A stretch of 64,000 nt of DNA, from contig JALDYR010000002.1 in assembly GCA_032153715.1 (NCBI GenBank), positions 124,001 to 188,000 of the forward strand, in the 5' to 3' direction. The notes under the pieces were generated by a model. It searched no databases. It was not told where the DNA came from and saw only the letters and a program-made list of their open reading frames with translations. Made by a program: the position numbers and the translations under genes. The stretch is from SEAL01 sp032153715. GTDB taxonomy: Bacteria; Patescibacteriota; Saccharimonadia; Saccharimonadales; Saccharimonadaceae. Positions 1 through 9,784 of this stretch are shown here, one piece after another; positions within the stretch are counted from its first letter, which is position 1, and each line of letters opens with the position of its first letter.

Positions 1-676
1 CTAAAGCTTCAATAAATCCTGTCTTTAATTTTTTTTGGCTACTAATATCTTTTGTTGGTTGATAAGGAAATGTTTCATATGCATAACCTACGCGCCTTGC
101 AAGATGACGGATATGACGCTGACTGCGAGTAGTTTGAGTTAACGAGTTAACGGCTCGACGACTATATGAAGCAAGATACGTCGCATTGAGTGGAATATCA
201 ATACCGATATAACGGCGATTATACCAATAGAATAGACGACGACCAATTTTTGCCCCTTTTATCGGCACTTCGCTCACTCCCTGGACAACATCCTTACCTT
301 CATTAGATTCAATCAGGCTAGGTACGCTATTCGCTGGATCAATTGACGGGTCAAGCGTACAGACAAAATCACCTATTGACACTTCAAGACCTGCAAACAA
401 CGCTGTGTCATATTTGAAGTGTTGAGCCAACCTAATGATACGGATACACGGAAGTCGCAGCAAGCAATCCGTCAGTTTATGTATCTCCTTTTCCACTACG
501 CCATTATCGACAACGATAATTTCATAATTCGTGTAATGGTTGCGAAGAATATCCGACAATCCTTGAACATAGTCACTTAAATTTTCCGTGTCAGCTTTTG
601 CAACTACCACACAGGATACAAAAATGTCCCGCACCAGTACAGCTGCAGTTTTCTTTTTTTCGTTATTTTTTGTCAT
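1..676 (-). CDS. GT2-like glycosyltransferase, 3' end cut by window edge
   Basis: The reading frame starts at ATG 676 and stays open to base 1, giving about 225 residues of an incomplete protein. After a lysine-rich start it reads like a GT-A fold family 2 glycosyltransferase: a beta strand (IFVSCVVVAKAD), the segment NYEIIVVDNG, and a later FVCTLDPSIDPAN segment where family 2 enzymes carry their metal-binding acidic residues. The start overlaps the end of the upstream FAD oxidoreductase by 14 bp, so the two are probably translated together. The likely role is adding a sugar to a surface glycan or lipid carrier. The acceptor cannot be told, and a canonical DxD is not obvious. Confidence 0.7.
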   Translation of the reverse strand, partial: MTKNNEKKKTAAVLVRDIFVSCVVVAKADTENLSDYVQGLSDILRNHYTNYEIIVVDNGVVEKEIHKLTDCLLRLPCIRIIRLAQHFKYDTALFAGLEVSIGDFVCTLDPSIDPANSVPSLIESNEGKDVVQGVSEVPIKGAKIGRRLFYWYNRRYIGIDIPLNATYLASYSRRAVNSLTQTTRSQRHIRHLARRVGYAYETFPYQPTKDISSQKKLKTGFIEAL

Positions 677-1784
677 ACAGTACCCTTAAATCCTCAAACA
701 CGTCATAAATATTATCTAACTTTCCCCCCATTATACATGTGTAATTCTTGATGCCGAAGTGAGGCGCAAATAAGATAGGCCTACTGTCATCCCCTTCACT
801 CTTTCGAAGGACAGTCTTGACTTCACTGATCGTATCCACGAGCTCCATATCTTTCAAGGCCGGAATATACCTCACTACATCAGAGTACATTTTTTTGTAG
901 TTCGTTTTGATACTAAGCTTCGAAAAATAACCATGGGCGTGATGACGCGCTTTGGGAGTATTCTCATCGTCATTCCATGACTCGTGAGGAGTATAACGGA
1001 CATGGGAAAGCGTATGGAGTCCTCTTGACGGAAACGGCATAATCGAAAAGAACGGTCCGTCCATCATCGTAACGCTAAAGTCCTTCATATGTTCCGGCAG
1101 CTTCACGAGGCACATTTCCGCAATTTCGTGTTTCAATGGAACCAGGCCTAATCCAGAGTTACGATGCAAAGTATTTAATTGTGAATACGTACAATTGATT
1201 ACCTTTTTTGCCACATATTCGGATTTATCTGCCACAACCGATATAACATTTTTACTTGCGCTAACCTTTTTAACCTCTTCGCCAGAATGAATAGTAATAG
1301 CATCCGACTCATCGATACGTTTCAATAAAAGATCCCGTAATTTATGCGAATCAAAAGCGTATTCCTTTACTTTATAAACATCTTCGGTTAAACGAGATGA
1401 GAATAATTCTTTCATGCTTTGTGGTGCATCCTCGATCTCGGCACCGATTTTATTACAGAACTCAACAAACTGGCGAGCATTCACTTTTGATAGACTCTTC
1501 GAGATCGCATAATACTTATTAAAATTGCTTACGACTGCCGGCTCGTATTCTTCAACAAAACGAGGAAAGTTCACGGCCGAACGGTATGCCGTCAGCACGC
1601 TCCTTGGATAGTGGTAGCCATTATGTACACGAGCCTGATTGACGTATGAGGCCCGTGACATCATCTCGGTTTCTTTCTCAAGAACTAGAATATCCCGCAC
1701 TCCGAGTTCGTCACGAAGAAAAAGGGCGACACTCAACCCGTAAAAGCCACCCCCTATGATAATTGTATCGTGCAATTGATCCAT
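663..1784 (-). CDS. FAD-dependent oxidoreductase (DAO family)
   Basis: This 373-residue protein opens with a Rossmann FAD-binding motif (IIIGGGFYGLSVALFL, residues 9-24) followed by an acidic strand end (VLEKE), the pattern of the D-amino-acid oxidase/glycerol-3-phosphate dehydrogenase superfamily. The middle has a second dinucleotide-associated strand (KKVINCTYSQLN). The substrate is unknown. Its coupling to a glycosyltransferase and the nearby glycan export genes suggest modification of a sugar or surface precursor, but that is inference from position. It is transcribed away from the 668-residue membrane protein. A possible -10 (TATAGT on the minus strand) lies near 1803-1808. Confidence 0.8.
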   Translation of the reverse strand: MDQLHDTIIIGGGFYGLSVALFLRDELGVRDILVLEKETEMMSRASYVNQARVHNGYHYPRSVLTAYRSAVNFPRFVEEYEPAVVSNFNKYYAISKSLSKVNARQFVEFCNKIGAEIEDAPQSMKELFSSRLTEDVYKVKEYAFDSHKLRDLLLKRIDESDAITIHSGEEVKKVSASKNVISVVADKSEYVAKKVINCTYSQLNTLHRNSGLGLVPLKHEIAEMCLVKLPEHMKDFSVTMMDGPFFSIMPFPSRGLHTLSHVRYTPHESWNDDENTPKARHHAHGYFSKLSIKTNYKKMYSDVVRYIPALKDMELVDTISEVKTVLRKSEGDDSRPILFAPHFGIKNYTCIMGGKLDNIYDVFEDLRVLYDKK

Positions 1785-1891
1785 CCGAATTCAGCTTACC
1801 TACTATAGTCCTTTTGCCACCCATGACATAATCTGATATTCTTATCCTAGCATGAAATACTACTCTATATAAAGAGTGTAAGTGAGGGGAT

Positions 1892-3898
1892 GTGAAGAGA
1901 GCAAAACAAACATTAGCTAGATTAGTGCACTTTAGTAGTATTTATCGTTTTCAATTGATGCTAGTTGTCAGCCTGACACTAAGTTTTATTCCCGCAACTC
2001 AGCTTATTGCTGTTGCACTGCTCCTCACTACCGCTTCGATGGCGCTGCCAAGACAGTTAGGAGATACAAAAATTGATCGTTTCGTCATAACCTGTGTCGT
2101 ATTCTTTGCTTTCAATACTGCAGTCGGTGCTATCTTCTGGCTCCTAAAAGTAGAACTGACACAGATTGCTTTATTCAGCATCTACTTTTTAGCGGTTGGC
2201 GGAATGGTAGCTTACTATCTTTCTCGTAGTAGTGAACCGAATATAGACAAGAGTACTATTAAGAAACCTACACTAGTAAATAAGTTGCTTACATATACCC
2301 CATTTATTATTTCAGCCATCGTTTTTCTTGTTATTGCTATTCCCCTACTGTCAAAATATTCAACAAATTACATCTACCAGTTTATTGGCTATGGAGGAGA
2401 TAACGTAAGCCACATCGAACTCGTTAACATTACCGAAAAGTTTAATGGATATCACTATGGAACGATACAAGATGTAGGAAATGATTTTACCGCTTCACAC
2501 TCCTCATATCCTCAAGGCATGCATCTTAATATCTCAATCTTACGAGACCTTCTGCCGGATAACATTGATTTTTATAAATCGGTCAAAGCCCAGCTTCTTT
2601 TCTTTATGCTTGTTTCGACAACCTACTTAAGTCTGCTTGCTTATTTGTTTGTACTTTTAGCCATTAACCTACTCCCAAAAGTCAAGAGGTGGTATTCACT
2701 GCCCCTTATCTATGCTGCGTCTTATGGGCTATTCTTCGGAGGATTACTTGATTTCTTCCTTAATGGATTTCATGCTCATATATTTTCTCTTCTCCTATTA
2801 CTTACTCAACTATACATAGCAATCTGGCTTGTAGGACAAAAAGCCACCGACACAACTCGATCTATTAGCCTTGGTGTCATTCTACTATTATCTGTAGGTA
2901 TTTCCTTCAGCTGGCTATTCCTCCTCCCTATAGCCCTAGCGATAAATGGACTCCTCGTTTTATATTTCGATCTTCCTCGCCTTGTACAGATTCATCACAA
3001 CCGCAGAAAGGTTTTTCGTATTTTAAAATGGTGGCTGGTGTATATTCTCATAGTGGCAATTGCCCTCATTCAAGCTTACGTCCAACTAAGGTACAGTGCT
3101 AAGAGTGATCCGATTAATGAGCCTGGGTTCATAACCCCTATTCTTCCTTCGGTGGTAGTTATTTTCTTCTTATTAGTTAGCCTTGCTTACGCGTATTTAC
3201 GAGTAGATGGAAAGTTAATTGAGCGGAAAAAGGTAGCTGTTTTATTGCTCTTTACTATTATTAGTGGCTTATTTTCTCTTTATATCTATATCTATCAAGT
3301 TTCATCTACAGGTCACGTCGAATATTATTTCTACAAGTCCGCCTATACGATCATTATTTTAGGCACACTCGCAGCAATAGTGTTGTGCACTGCCATACTA
3401 GACAAATTAAAGCTCGTCGCGACACCACTCGGTATCATTTCTACCGGCGCCCTGTTCTACTTCTTTGCCAGTGGCACGTCCTCGCTACAACTACCGCCAG
3501 TCCTGAACGGACAGTTACAGGGTGTCACTCCTGAGCTCGCCAATACATTCGCCGATAAAATTAACGATCCTTCAAGTCGTATTGTTTCAATCGGAAGCTG
3601 TAATCGCGCCCAGGATTTTATCATTACCCGTCTAGCAGGTGCACTACGAAACCAAAATACACTCAAGCGTCAGTATGTTACATTTGACCAGTTATCCATT
3701 AAGCGTGATAGGGCTATCCACTCTATCAACCACTACTCCGAGGCAGCCGGCTCACACCTTCTCATTATAGATAATAAAGGTGGTGCCTATAGGTCTTTAT
3801 TTAACGACAATGTAAAGAATAGCGCAGACTACATCACTCTAGGCGACAACAGAGAGGCGAGGAGTTCGGAGGCCTGTCCGTCTGAGCTTTCCCGCTAA
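1892..3898 (+). CDS. Large multi-pass membrane protein, GT-C-like
   Basis: A 668-residue protein starting at GTG 1892. A purine-rich AGTGAGGGG lies just upstream, and the only nearby ATG runs straight into a stop. It has about 12 hydrophobic segments. The first long loop, after about residue 160, carries GGDNVSHIELVN and then HSSYPQGMHLN. This spacing of an acidic residue, His and YPxGxH resembles large GT-C-like polyprenyl-sugar transferases and actinobacterial DUF6541-type proteins. The C-terminal ~130 residues are non-membrane. A role in building surface glycan is inferred. The stop codon abuts the stop of the convergent 926-residue gene with no spacer. Confidence 0.55.
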   Translation: MKRAKQTLARLVHFSSIYRFQLMLVVSLTLSFIPATQLIAVALLLTTASMALPRQLGDTKIDRFVITCVVFFAFNTAVGAIFWLLKVELTQIALFSIYFLAVGGMVAYYLSRSSEPNIDKSTIKKPTLVNKLLTYTPFIISAIVFLVIAIPLLSKYSTNYIYQFIGYGGDNVSHIELVNITEKFNGYHYGTIQDVGNDFTASHSSYPQGMHLNISILRDLLPDNIDFYKSVKAQLLFFMLVSTTYLSLLAYLFVLLAINLLPKVKRWYSLPLIYAASYGLFFGGLLDFFLNGFHAHIFSLLLLLTQLYIAIWLVGQKATDTTRSISLGVILLLSVGISFSWLFLLPIALAINGLLVLYFDLPRLVQIHHNRRKVFRILKWWLVYILIVAIALIQAYVQLRYSAKSDPINEPGFITPILPSVVVIFFLLVSLAYAYLRVDGKLIERKKVAVLLLFTIISGLFSLYIYIYQVSSTGHVEYYFYKSAYTIIILGTLAAIVLCTAILDKLKLVATPLGIISTGALFYFFASGTSSLQLPPVLNGQLQGVTPELANTFADKINDPSSRIVSIGSCNRAQDFIITRLAGALRNQNTLKRQYVTFDQLSIKRDRAIHSINHYSEAAGSHLLIIDNKGGAYRSLFNDNVKNSADYITLGDNREARSSEACPSELSR

Positions 3899-6679
3899 TT
3901 ATTCGGTTGGGATCGAGTTAATAAGTGCTTCTGACGAAATAAAGTAAGGTGTGTAATTATTAATATTAGAGGAATTAAGAAGTTGTTTCTTACCATTATT
4001 TATAGTAAAGACCCCCGGACCACCCCCCTTGAATGAGCGTGTAGCATCAGATGCATTCGCAAAGAAACTAAGAAAGTTGTCACTGACAAGCATTGGCTGT
4101 ATAGACCCACTATTAGTCCATAAGTTAGCAATCTCACCCGAAGGCACTCGACGCTTCCTGCCTTCATCAAGTACGTAAATAATATTAGCATCATTTTTTA
4201 CCAATACTCCATTCCACTGCGTGATAGCATTCGGCGCACTGCTTGATTCGATATGGGTTAATGGATGCGATGCACCACCCAGATTTACTAAAGGAGATTC
4301 CGATACTTCATACCAGTTCCCCTTATCAATAGCATATTTTTTACCATCACTCGACGTTGCGAATCGAGTAAGCATTTCGACAGGTACAATTTTATACGGC
4401 AACAAGCTACTCATCGTCGGTGGATTACCAATACCCCATAGGCCAGCGATGGACGAATCAACAGTTGCGTATGCTTTTTTATTGACGATAAGATAATATA
4501 CCCCGTCTTTATCCTTCACTTTATTAGATAAGGCTCCTCCGCTTACAAACGACCCTAATGCGCTACTAGAAATAGATTGCGGTGCATTTAAGTTCCACTC
4601 TGTGATCATTTGATCGCTTACTGTCCACTTTTTACCTTGATCGAGTAGGTACTTTTGCGTGCCATCCGTCACATATCTAGCTAAGGCGCCTGCTTCTGTT
4701 AATGCACGAACAATATAGTACGACACCTCTGTTGCCGTGGCGTATCCGGATGCTAAATACATATCTTTATCATTGACAGCGCGTCTCACTCCCTCGCTAC
4801 CTATATGATAAATTACATTAGAGTCATTTCCCCGCACAAATTCATTGAGCGTACCACTCTGTGAATATAAATCTAACAACTGATTACTTGCCTGAAATGG
4901 CTGCCCAAGTTGGCTGTAGTTCTGCCAATACTGTGAAGGTAACGCTACCTTGCGTTGATTAATTAAATACCTCTGACTGCTATTTTCGGCGACATAACTT
5001 GATAGTTCAGCTCCATTAGGAATAAGGTTCAAGAAATTATTATTTACTAATGTAATTTGCTGTGAAGGTCCCGTAATCCAGGAATTTAAGACCTCGCCCG
5101 AAGCTATTGGATATCGCACACCATTATCTAGAAGATAGACGGGACTGGTGGGAGATTTAATTAACTGCGTAACATTAGATCCAACTATAAATCGACTCAA
5201 GCTTGCTAGCGTAATCTCGTCAGCGACGCCACTGTAGATCGAGGATATATTACTTGTCTGCCATAAGCGCATACTGTTGTATAACTGATAAACACTCCCC
5301 CCATAAGAGACTTTCGTACCACTTACTGAAGGGCCGACGGTGAATGAATTAAATAATGCAGTGGAAATGTTCTGAGGGACTGCGTCCGACCCTTCTCGCG
5401 CCAAAAAGACATCAGTATTCGCATACGGTCGCACGTAGGTTTGCGAGCCCGACCTACTATCAACCATATAGACAGTACTACTCTGATCTGGCTTTACATA
5501 TGGCTTAAGATCTCCGCCATCAGCAGGTGTCATAAACAGACCTGCTGAAACTGTACTTACCGTTCTATTACCCAACCCCCATATATCAACCATGGGCGTG
5601 ACCGCAACGCGATAACGCTTACCCGAATCGACTATATATAAATAACCCCCACCCTTATGCTTCATGACACGATCCAGGTTTGGACCCGTAGTTACCGCTG
5701 CAAGCTGGCTTGCCGGAAGCGTGGTAAGCGGGACATCTTCCAGCCCCCAGGCATAAATGATTGATGGATCAGGTATGTACTGTTTTACTCCACTGTATAC
5801 TACCCATTGCCTAGTGTCGCCTGGGTCGTCCGACACGACCTTCATGAAGCTTTCGGACTGAGAGGTACCGAACCAATCATTAAATATACGCCAAAAGTTT
5901 CTATTACCGTACGCGCTACAGCCATCTCCAAGCCCATAAAGATTATCGAGAGCAGCCTTGTTCGGCTGGTATGGCGTATAAATATACAACCCCGCCGTCG
6001 CTTGATTACTGATATAAACCGAAGTATAGCCACAAGCCGTCTGTTCATTCTGGGGAGTATTTCTATTATCCGCTTGAAAATAGATGTTATTATTACGGAG
6101 TGCGCGATAGTTATAGCTAGTCTTATTAGCGGCATATACTTTATACTGACGTGCAGCTTGATACACTTGATTAAAGAATCCATAGTAATCAGCATCGCAA
6201 GCCGCAGAGTCTGGACAGCCATATCCTGTCGCACTACGATATTGAATACTTTCAGGCCAAGTGTCTGTGACAAGTGTCTGTTCTTTCTGCAGGAGTATAA
6301 GCATTACCTTTGGACTCACCCCGCAAGCCTTGCTTACATCAGTAATAATCCTAGCGCTAGTTTTCACCCCGCCCTCATACCTTGAGCAATAAGCGTCTGC
6401 AGGTTTTGTCGCAGTATCTTGCTGATAACTCTTAAGGCATGTGTATCCAGATCGACAATTCGGTACTTTTGCATTCAAGAAGGCCTGGACTTCACTCTCG
6501 TTCAAAGAATAACCATCGAAGAAATGTGCATCGCTAATTATTTCCCCGGCACGAAATTCAGACCCCGAAAGAGCATGAGTTGCATTGGGTAAAATAGCAA
6601 CAAGCGTACTAGACAGGAAAAGTCCAGTAATTATAACTACTAGGCGTACTCTACTTAACTTCCACTGTAGCATTTGCAC
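3899..6679 (-). CDS. Secreted lysozyme-like and repeat protein, 926 aa
   Basis: Residues 12-36 form a signal peptide or anchor. Residues ~45-270 are a Cys-containing globular domain with the helix VSPKVMLILLQKEQTLV. Its Glu133, followed by a GYGCPDSAACDADYYGF segment, suggests a lysozyme/transglycosylase-like fold. From ~280 to the end there are about eight imperfect units of 60-80 residues with the core 'hydrophobic-YLLDNGVRYPI...W-G' (for example YIVDSGKRYRV, YLLDNGVRYPI, YVLDEGRKRRV), which look like beta-rich wall or ligand binding repeats. The start overlaps the end of the upstream 175-residue gene by 29 bp; ATG 6673 is an alternative start. Probably an exported surface protein. Catalysis is unproven. 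Confidence 0.6.
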   Translation of the reverse strand: MQMLQWKLSRVRLVVIITGLFLSSTLVAILPNATHALSGSEFRAGEIISDAHFFDGYSLNESEVQAFLNAKVPNCRSGYTCLKSYQQDTATKPADAYCSRYEGGVKTSARIITDVSKACGVSPKVMLILLQKEQTLVTDTWPESIQYRSATGYGCPDSAACDADYYGFFNQVYQAARQYKVYAANKTSYNYRALRNNNIYFQADNRNTPQNEQTACGYTSVYISNQATAGLYIYTPYQPNKAALDNLYGLGDGCSAYGNRNFWRIFNDWFGTSQSESFMKVVSDDPGDTRQWVVYSGVKQYIPDPSIIYAWGLEDVPLTTLPASQLAAVTTGPNLDRVMKHKGGGYLYIVDSGKRYRVAVTPMVDIWGLGNRTVSTVSAGLFMTPADGGDLKPYVKPDQSSTVYMVDSRSGSQTYVRPYANTDVFLAREGSDAVPQNISTALFNSFTVGPSVSGTKVSYGGSVYQLYNSMRLWQTSNISSIYSGVADEITLASLSRFIVGSNVTQLIKSPTSPVYLLDNGVRYPIASGEVLNSWITGPSQQITLVNNNFLNLIPNGAELSSYVAENSSQRYLINQRKVALPSQYWQNYSQLGQPFQASNQLLDLYSQSGTLNEFVRGNDSNVIYHIGSEGVRRAVNDKDMYLASGYATATEVSYYIVRALTEAGALARYVTDGTQKYLLDQGKKWTVSDQMITEWNLNAPQSISSSALGSFVSGGALSNKVKDKDGVYYLIVNKKAYATVDSSIAGLWGIGNPPTMSSLLPYKIVPVEMLTRFATSSDGKKYAIDKGNWYEVSESPLVNLGGASHPLTHIESSSAPNAITQWNGVLVKNDANIIYVLDEGRKRRVPSGEIANLWTNSGSIQPMLVSDNFLSFFANASDATRSFKGGGPGVFTINNGKKQLLNSSNINNYTPYFISSEALINSIPTE

Positions 6680-7178
6680 TTCCCTTATATTTTAAAGAGG
6701 CATACTGCAAGTCTAATCTCCATACGCCAGCCTCTTTGAACTCTTCGATCGGCACATCGAGCGCACCACACTGCACAGTCTTCGCATCCCTAAAAGCAGT
6801 CGATGTCCTCTCTACCCTTAAATCACCCTTAGTCAATACAGCAGTACACTTACCGCCATCTTCGTATATATTATCTATATACCCTCGTATTTCAATCGTT
6901 TTCTCAAACTGTTCAGCCGATACTATATAGACGTTCGCCTGCGTAACGGTTGGTGGGTTATTTTCTAACGCTTCCCGCTCTTTATTTTTCTCTTTTTGCG
7001 CATCGCCAGCAGATGCTTCAATATTCGTAGGCGGATTATAATTTATCTTCTTCTCGGAGGATTGAGTATGATTGGGATTGATAATAAACCACCACACTAA
7101 ACCACCAATAGCCACTAACATTATAGTGGTAGATAAAATAATCAATGGTAGTTTATTTTTTTTTGGTGCGATTTTCAT
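6651..7178 (-). CDS. Membrane-anchored extracytoplasmic protein, 175 aa
   Basis: Residues 1-10 are basic and 11-33 form one membrane segment (LIILSTTIMLVAIGGLVWWFII). A Lys/Asn/Glu-rich linker follows, then a C-terminal domain of about 95 residues with two cysteines and alternating strands (VYIVSAEQFEKTIEIRGYI, KGDLRVERTSTAF, GVWRLDLQYASL), consistent with a small Ig-like beta sandwich outside the cell. No family was recognised. It is the first gene of a two-gene operon with the 926-residue secreted protein, overlapping it by 29 bp, and has its own promoter at 7209-7236. It may anchor or chaperone the larger product, which is inference. Confidence 0.6.
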   Translation of the reverse strand: MKIAPKKNKLPLIILSTTIMLVAIGGLVWWFIINPNHTQSSEKKINYNPPTNIEASAGDAQKEKNKEREALENNPPTVTQANVYIVSAEQFEKTIEIRGYIDNIYEDGGKCTAVLTKGDLRVERTSTAFRDAKTVQCGALDVPIEEFKEAGVWRLDLQYASLKYKGSANATVEVK

Positions 7179-7208
7179 TTTATTTTGCTTTTGCTTATAC
7201 CTAATAAT

Positions 7209-7236
7209 AGTATATCATCTTTTAGCAACTTGACAA
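7209..7236 (-). promoter_or_regulatory. Sigma-70-like promoter for the 175/926-aa gene pair
   Basis: On the minus strand TTGTCA (7231-7236) is followed after 16 nt by TATACT (7209-7214). The start codon at 7178 is about 30 nt downstream. It separates this pair from the glycan operon ending at 7248. Confidence 0.6.
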
Positions 7237-7247
7237 AAGAAAGTTAT

Positions 7248-8564
7248 CTACGACGACAGCTCACGCATTAGTATCTTAGTTAGTTTTATGTCAGTTTCAC
7301 TCCAGTTGAACTGTTTTGAGTAATCAGCTAGCTTCTCAGGACGAGCCCCGTAACCACTTTCAGCCTCCTCGACAAGCTGCGACAGTACAGCGGCAATTCG
7401 TTGCGGCGATGGTGCCGCATACTCAATCCCGTTAGCATATCCGACCATACGCGTGTAGTTAGCGTCGTTCACTACAGGCTGACAGCCTGCCGCCATCATC
7501 TCCACAGGAAGTAACGACATACTGGTGAATGAAAGTACTAAACCTGCTACGCATTCATTATAAAGTGCATTTAATTCTTTTCGACCGAGAATCTTATTAT
7601 TAACATATGGAAATGGTATATTATATCGCTCAGTATCCCAGCCAATGAAATTAATTTCATATTCAGGATGCTTCTTATGGAATATCTCAAGAGCCAAGGT
7701 GCCTAATTCAAAACCACGACGAGGCGTGACGGGACGTGCGTAGAAAAGTATCTTCTTGCGCTTCTTAGTATTCGTCAAACTATACTCGCCCTGTGCCACT
7801 GCCAGCTCTAGCGTATCAACTGACATATCATATTCCTCTGAAAGCTTACTTGCCATCCATGGACTTGTGGTTATGCCATGAAGGCCCATTCGATAAGTAT
7901 TATCCGCTAAAGTGCTATATGTTCCAGATGCTTCGAAGATTGCCTCATAATCTTGGATGAAATAAAACTTTTTCCCCACTCCCTTAAAGTTAAAAACCGG
8001 GTATGCCGTTGTCCAACCTGTCGCAAACATACCATCACAATCCTTCATTTTTTCTTCGTTATAAAAGAGCTCTGCCTTGATCTGGTGATGATTATTCAGA
8101 TTCTCTTTGATCGTCTTGAAATCAACTTGATACATCGGATCATAAAAGTAAACCCTACACGTATGACCTTGACTCTCAAGAAACTGTATCGTGCGAAAGA
8201 TGACTGCATGTCCGCCCGAAACAGACCCCAATGGCGGAACAACCCAGTTAAACATAAATGGAGGGTTACGCTTCCCGGAGAGCTTCTCAAATAAAGGCTG
8301 AGTGAAATCAGCATCAATAAGATCCTGCTTAAAAACAGGCCAGAGTATCTCTAATTGCTTGTCGTCTCCGCGAAGAGTTCGCACTTCCCGAGCCCATTCA
8401 TCATTTCGCTCTTCAAGGCGATGAACAGCCTCGCGCAGACCGGTTATTTCGTTCTTTTGCTCATTCGTAACGTATCGAAGCTCATCACGTTCTTTATAAA
8501 CACCTCCCACTACAGGAGTCTTCTTTATCGCCTTTGAAATGATTTTTTTCACATCTCGACCCAT
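7248..8564 (-). CDS. GT4-like glycosyltransferase with N-terminal coiled coil
   Basis: A 438-residue protein. Residues ~20-65 form a charged coiled coil (RDELRYVTNEQKNEITGLRE). The rest is a GT-B enzyme resembling the rhamnosyltransferase WsaF type: MFNWVVPPLGSVSGGHAVIF, the donor-side strand KKRKKILFYARPVTPRRGFE, and a C-terminal AGLVLSFTSMSLLPVEMMAAGCQPVV region where GT4 enzymes bind the nucleotide sugar. It is the last gene of the glycan export operon. Its start overlaps the Wzt-like gene by 16 bp. It probably extends or caps the glycan exported by the neighbouring ABC transporter. Confidence 0.8.
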   Translation of the reverse strand: MGRDVKKIISKAIKKTPVVGGVYKERDELRYVTNEQKNEITGLREAVHRLEERNDEWAREVRTLRGDDKQLEILWPVFKQDLIDADFTQPLFEKLSGKRNPPFMFNWVVPPLGSVSGGHAVIFRTIQFLESQGHTCRVYFYDPMYQVDFKTIKENLNNHHQIKAELFYNEEKMKDCDGMFATGWTTAYPVFNFKGVGKKFYFIQDYEAIFEASGTYSTLADNTYRMGLHGITTSPWMASKLSEEYDMSVDTLELAVAQGEYSLTNTKKRKKILFYARPVTPRRGFELGTLALEIFHKKHPEYEINFIGWDTERYNIPFPYVNNKILGRKELNALYNECVAGLVLSFTSMSLLPVEMMAAGCQPVVNDANYTRMVGYANGIEYAAPSPQRIAAVLSQLVEEAESGYGARPEKLADYSKQFNWSETDIKLTKILMRELSS

Positions 8565-9784
8565 TTACCCTGCATATTAAATTCACCACTCTGCATTGGA
8601 GCAATTTCAGTTATTTTGATAGCAGGCGAGCTATATCCATAACTCGAATCAAGCACATCGATAAGATCAGGAATTTCGTTTGACGGCCAGCTACAGTAAG
8701 TATAGAGCGCCGCGTTCAGTCGATATTCACCTTTTGCTAATTGCTCTTTGTCAATCTTGCAGCGAATAGTATGTTTACCCTTCTCCGGCTTATAATTTGG
8801 TAGGTTTACGGTTGTATTAATTCCGGCCACATACCGTCCATCAGAATGCACTAGGAAGAGATTAAATTGGAGCTCGGTCTGTCTATGTACGGTGAACGCC
8901 ACTTCCACTTCCAAGTCATCGTGAAGGCCAAATTCTTTTGTTGAATTATTCTTATTCTTGTTCGGTAAAACTTTAATGCTATCAAGACGCACGGCCGGAT
9001 CCTTAGGGCGTTCAGATTTTTTCTTACCCTCTTCGTTTTGCTGCATATTCGCAACTTCGTAGCGAAGAGCGATTTCTCGCGGTTTACCCGCGGCAATGAT
9101 CTTTGAGTCCTCGATCATAATCGCTCGATCACAGAAGTCCTGCACTGCACCCATATCGTGTGTCACGAAGATAACAGTTTTACCACTCTTCTTAATTTCC
9201 TTAAAAACATCATAGCATTTACGCTGGAAGTTCGCATCGCCAACTGCAAGGACTTCATCGATCAGAAGAATATCATTATGAGCCTGAATAGCAATAGAGA
9301 AGGCAAGCCGAACTTGCATGCCACTTGAGTAGTTCTTTAGTTTTTGATCCATAAACCGCTCTAGTTCAGAAAATTCAACAATCTCATCATATTTTGCAAT
9401 AATTTCTTTTTCCGTCAATCCAAGAATTGCACCGTTAAGGAAGACGTTCTCTCGTCCAGTTAGCTCCGGATTAAAACCGACACCCAACTCAATAAATGGA
9501 GTTAAACGCCCATTAACGCTCACGCTTCCTTCACTCGGAATATAGATATTTGCGAGCAGCTTTAATAGTGTACTTTTACCACTACCATTGCGGCCGACTA
9601 TACCAAAGAATTCACCGTCATTAACTTCAAAACTAATACCGTCAAGAGCCCTGAAGCGCTCATATGTTTTCTTTTTATAGAAATTTAAGATCGTCGCCTT
9701 TAAACTAGAGTGTCGCTCATGTGGAAGTTTAAATTCCTTAACAAGATCCTTTACGACAATCCGATTATTAGAATTAGTCTTCAT
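8549..9784 (-). CDS. wzt: ABC transporter ATPase for surface polysaccharide (Wzt-like)
   Basis: A 411-residue ATPase. Walker A is GRNGSGKST (residues 64-72), the signature is NYSSGMQVRL, and Walker B with the following loop is DILLIDEVLAVGD. Residues ~265-411 form an extra C-terminal domain of beta strands like the carbohydrate-binding domain of Wzt proteins, which recognises the end of a finished glycan. It powers export of a polyprenol-linked polysaccharide with the permease encoded immediately upstream; the junction overlaps by one base. Family and role are firm. The glycan is unknown. Confidence 0.92.
   Translation of the reverse strand: MKTNSNNRIVVKDLVKEFKLPHERHSSLKATILNFYKKKTYERFRALDGISFEVNDGEFFGIVGRNGSGKSTLLKLLANIYIPSEGSVSVNGRLTPFIELGVGFNPELTGRENVFLNGAILGLTEKEIIAKYDEIVEFSELERFMDQKLKNYSSGMQVRLAFSIAIQAHNDILLIDEVLAVGDANFQRKCYDVFKEIKKSGKTVIFVTHDMGAVQDFCDRAIMIEDSKIIAAGKPREIALRYEVANMQQNEEGKKKSERPKDPAVRLDSIKVLPNKNKNNSTKEFGLHDDLEVEVAFTVHRQTELQFNLFLVHSDGRYVAGINTTVNLPNYKPEKGKHTIRCKIDKEQLAKGEYRLNAALYTYCSWPSNEIPDLIDVLDSSYGYSSPAIKITEIAPMQSGEFNMQGKWVEM

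Noticed and set aside
5807..6385. A 192-residue plus-strand frame opposite the 926-residue gene
   Set aside because: It is antisense to a protein with signal peptide, Cys and repeat structure; its own product is featureless.
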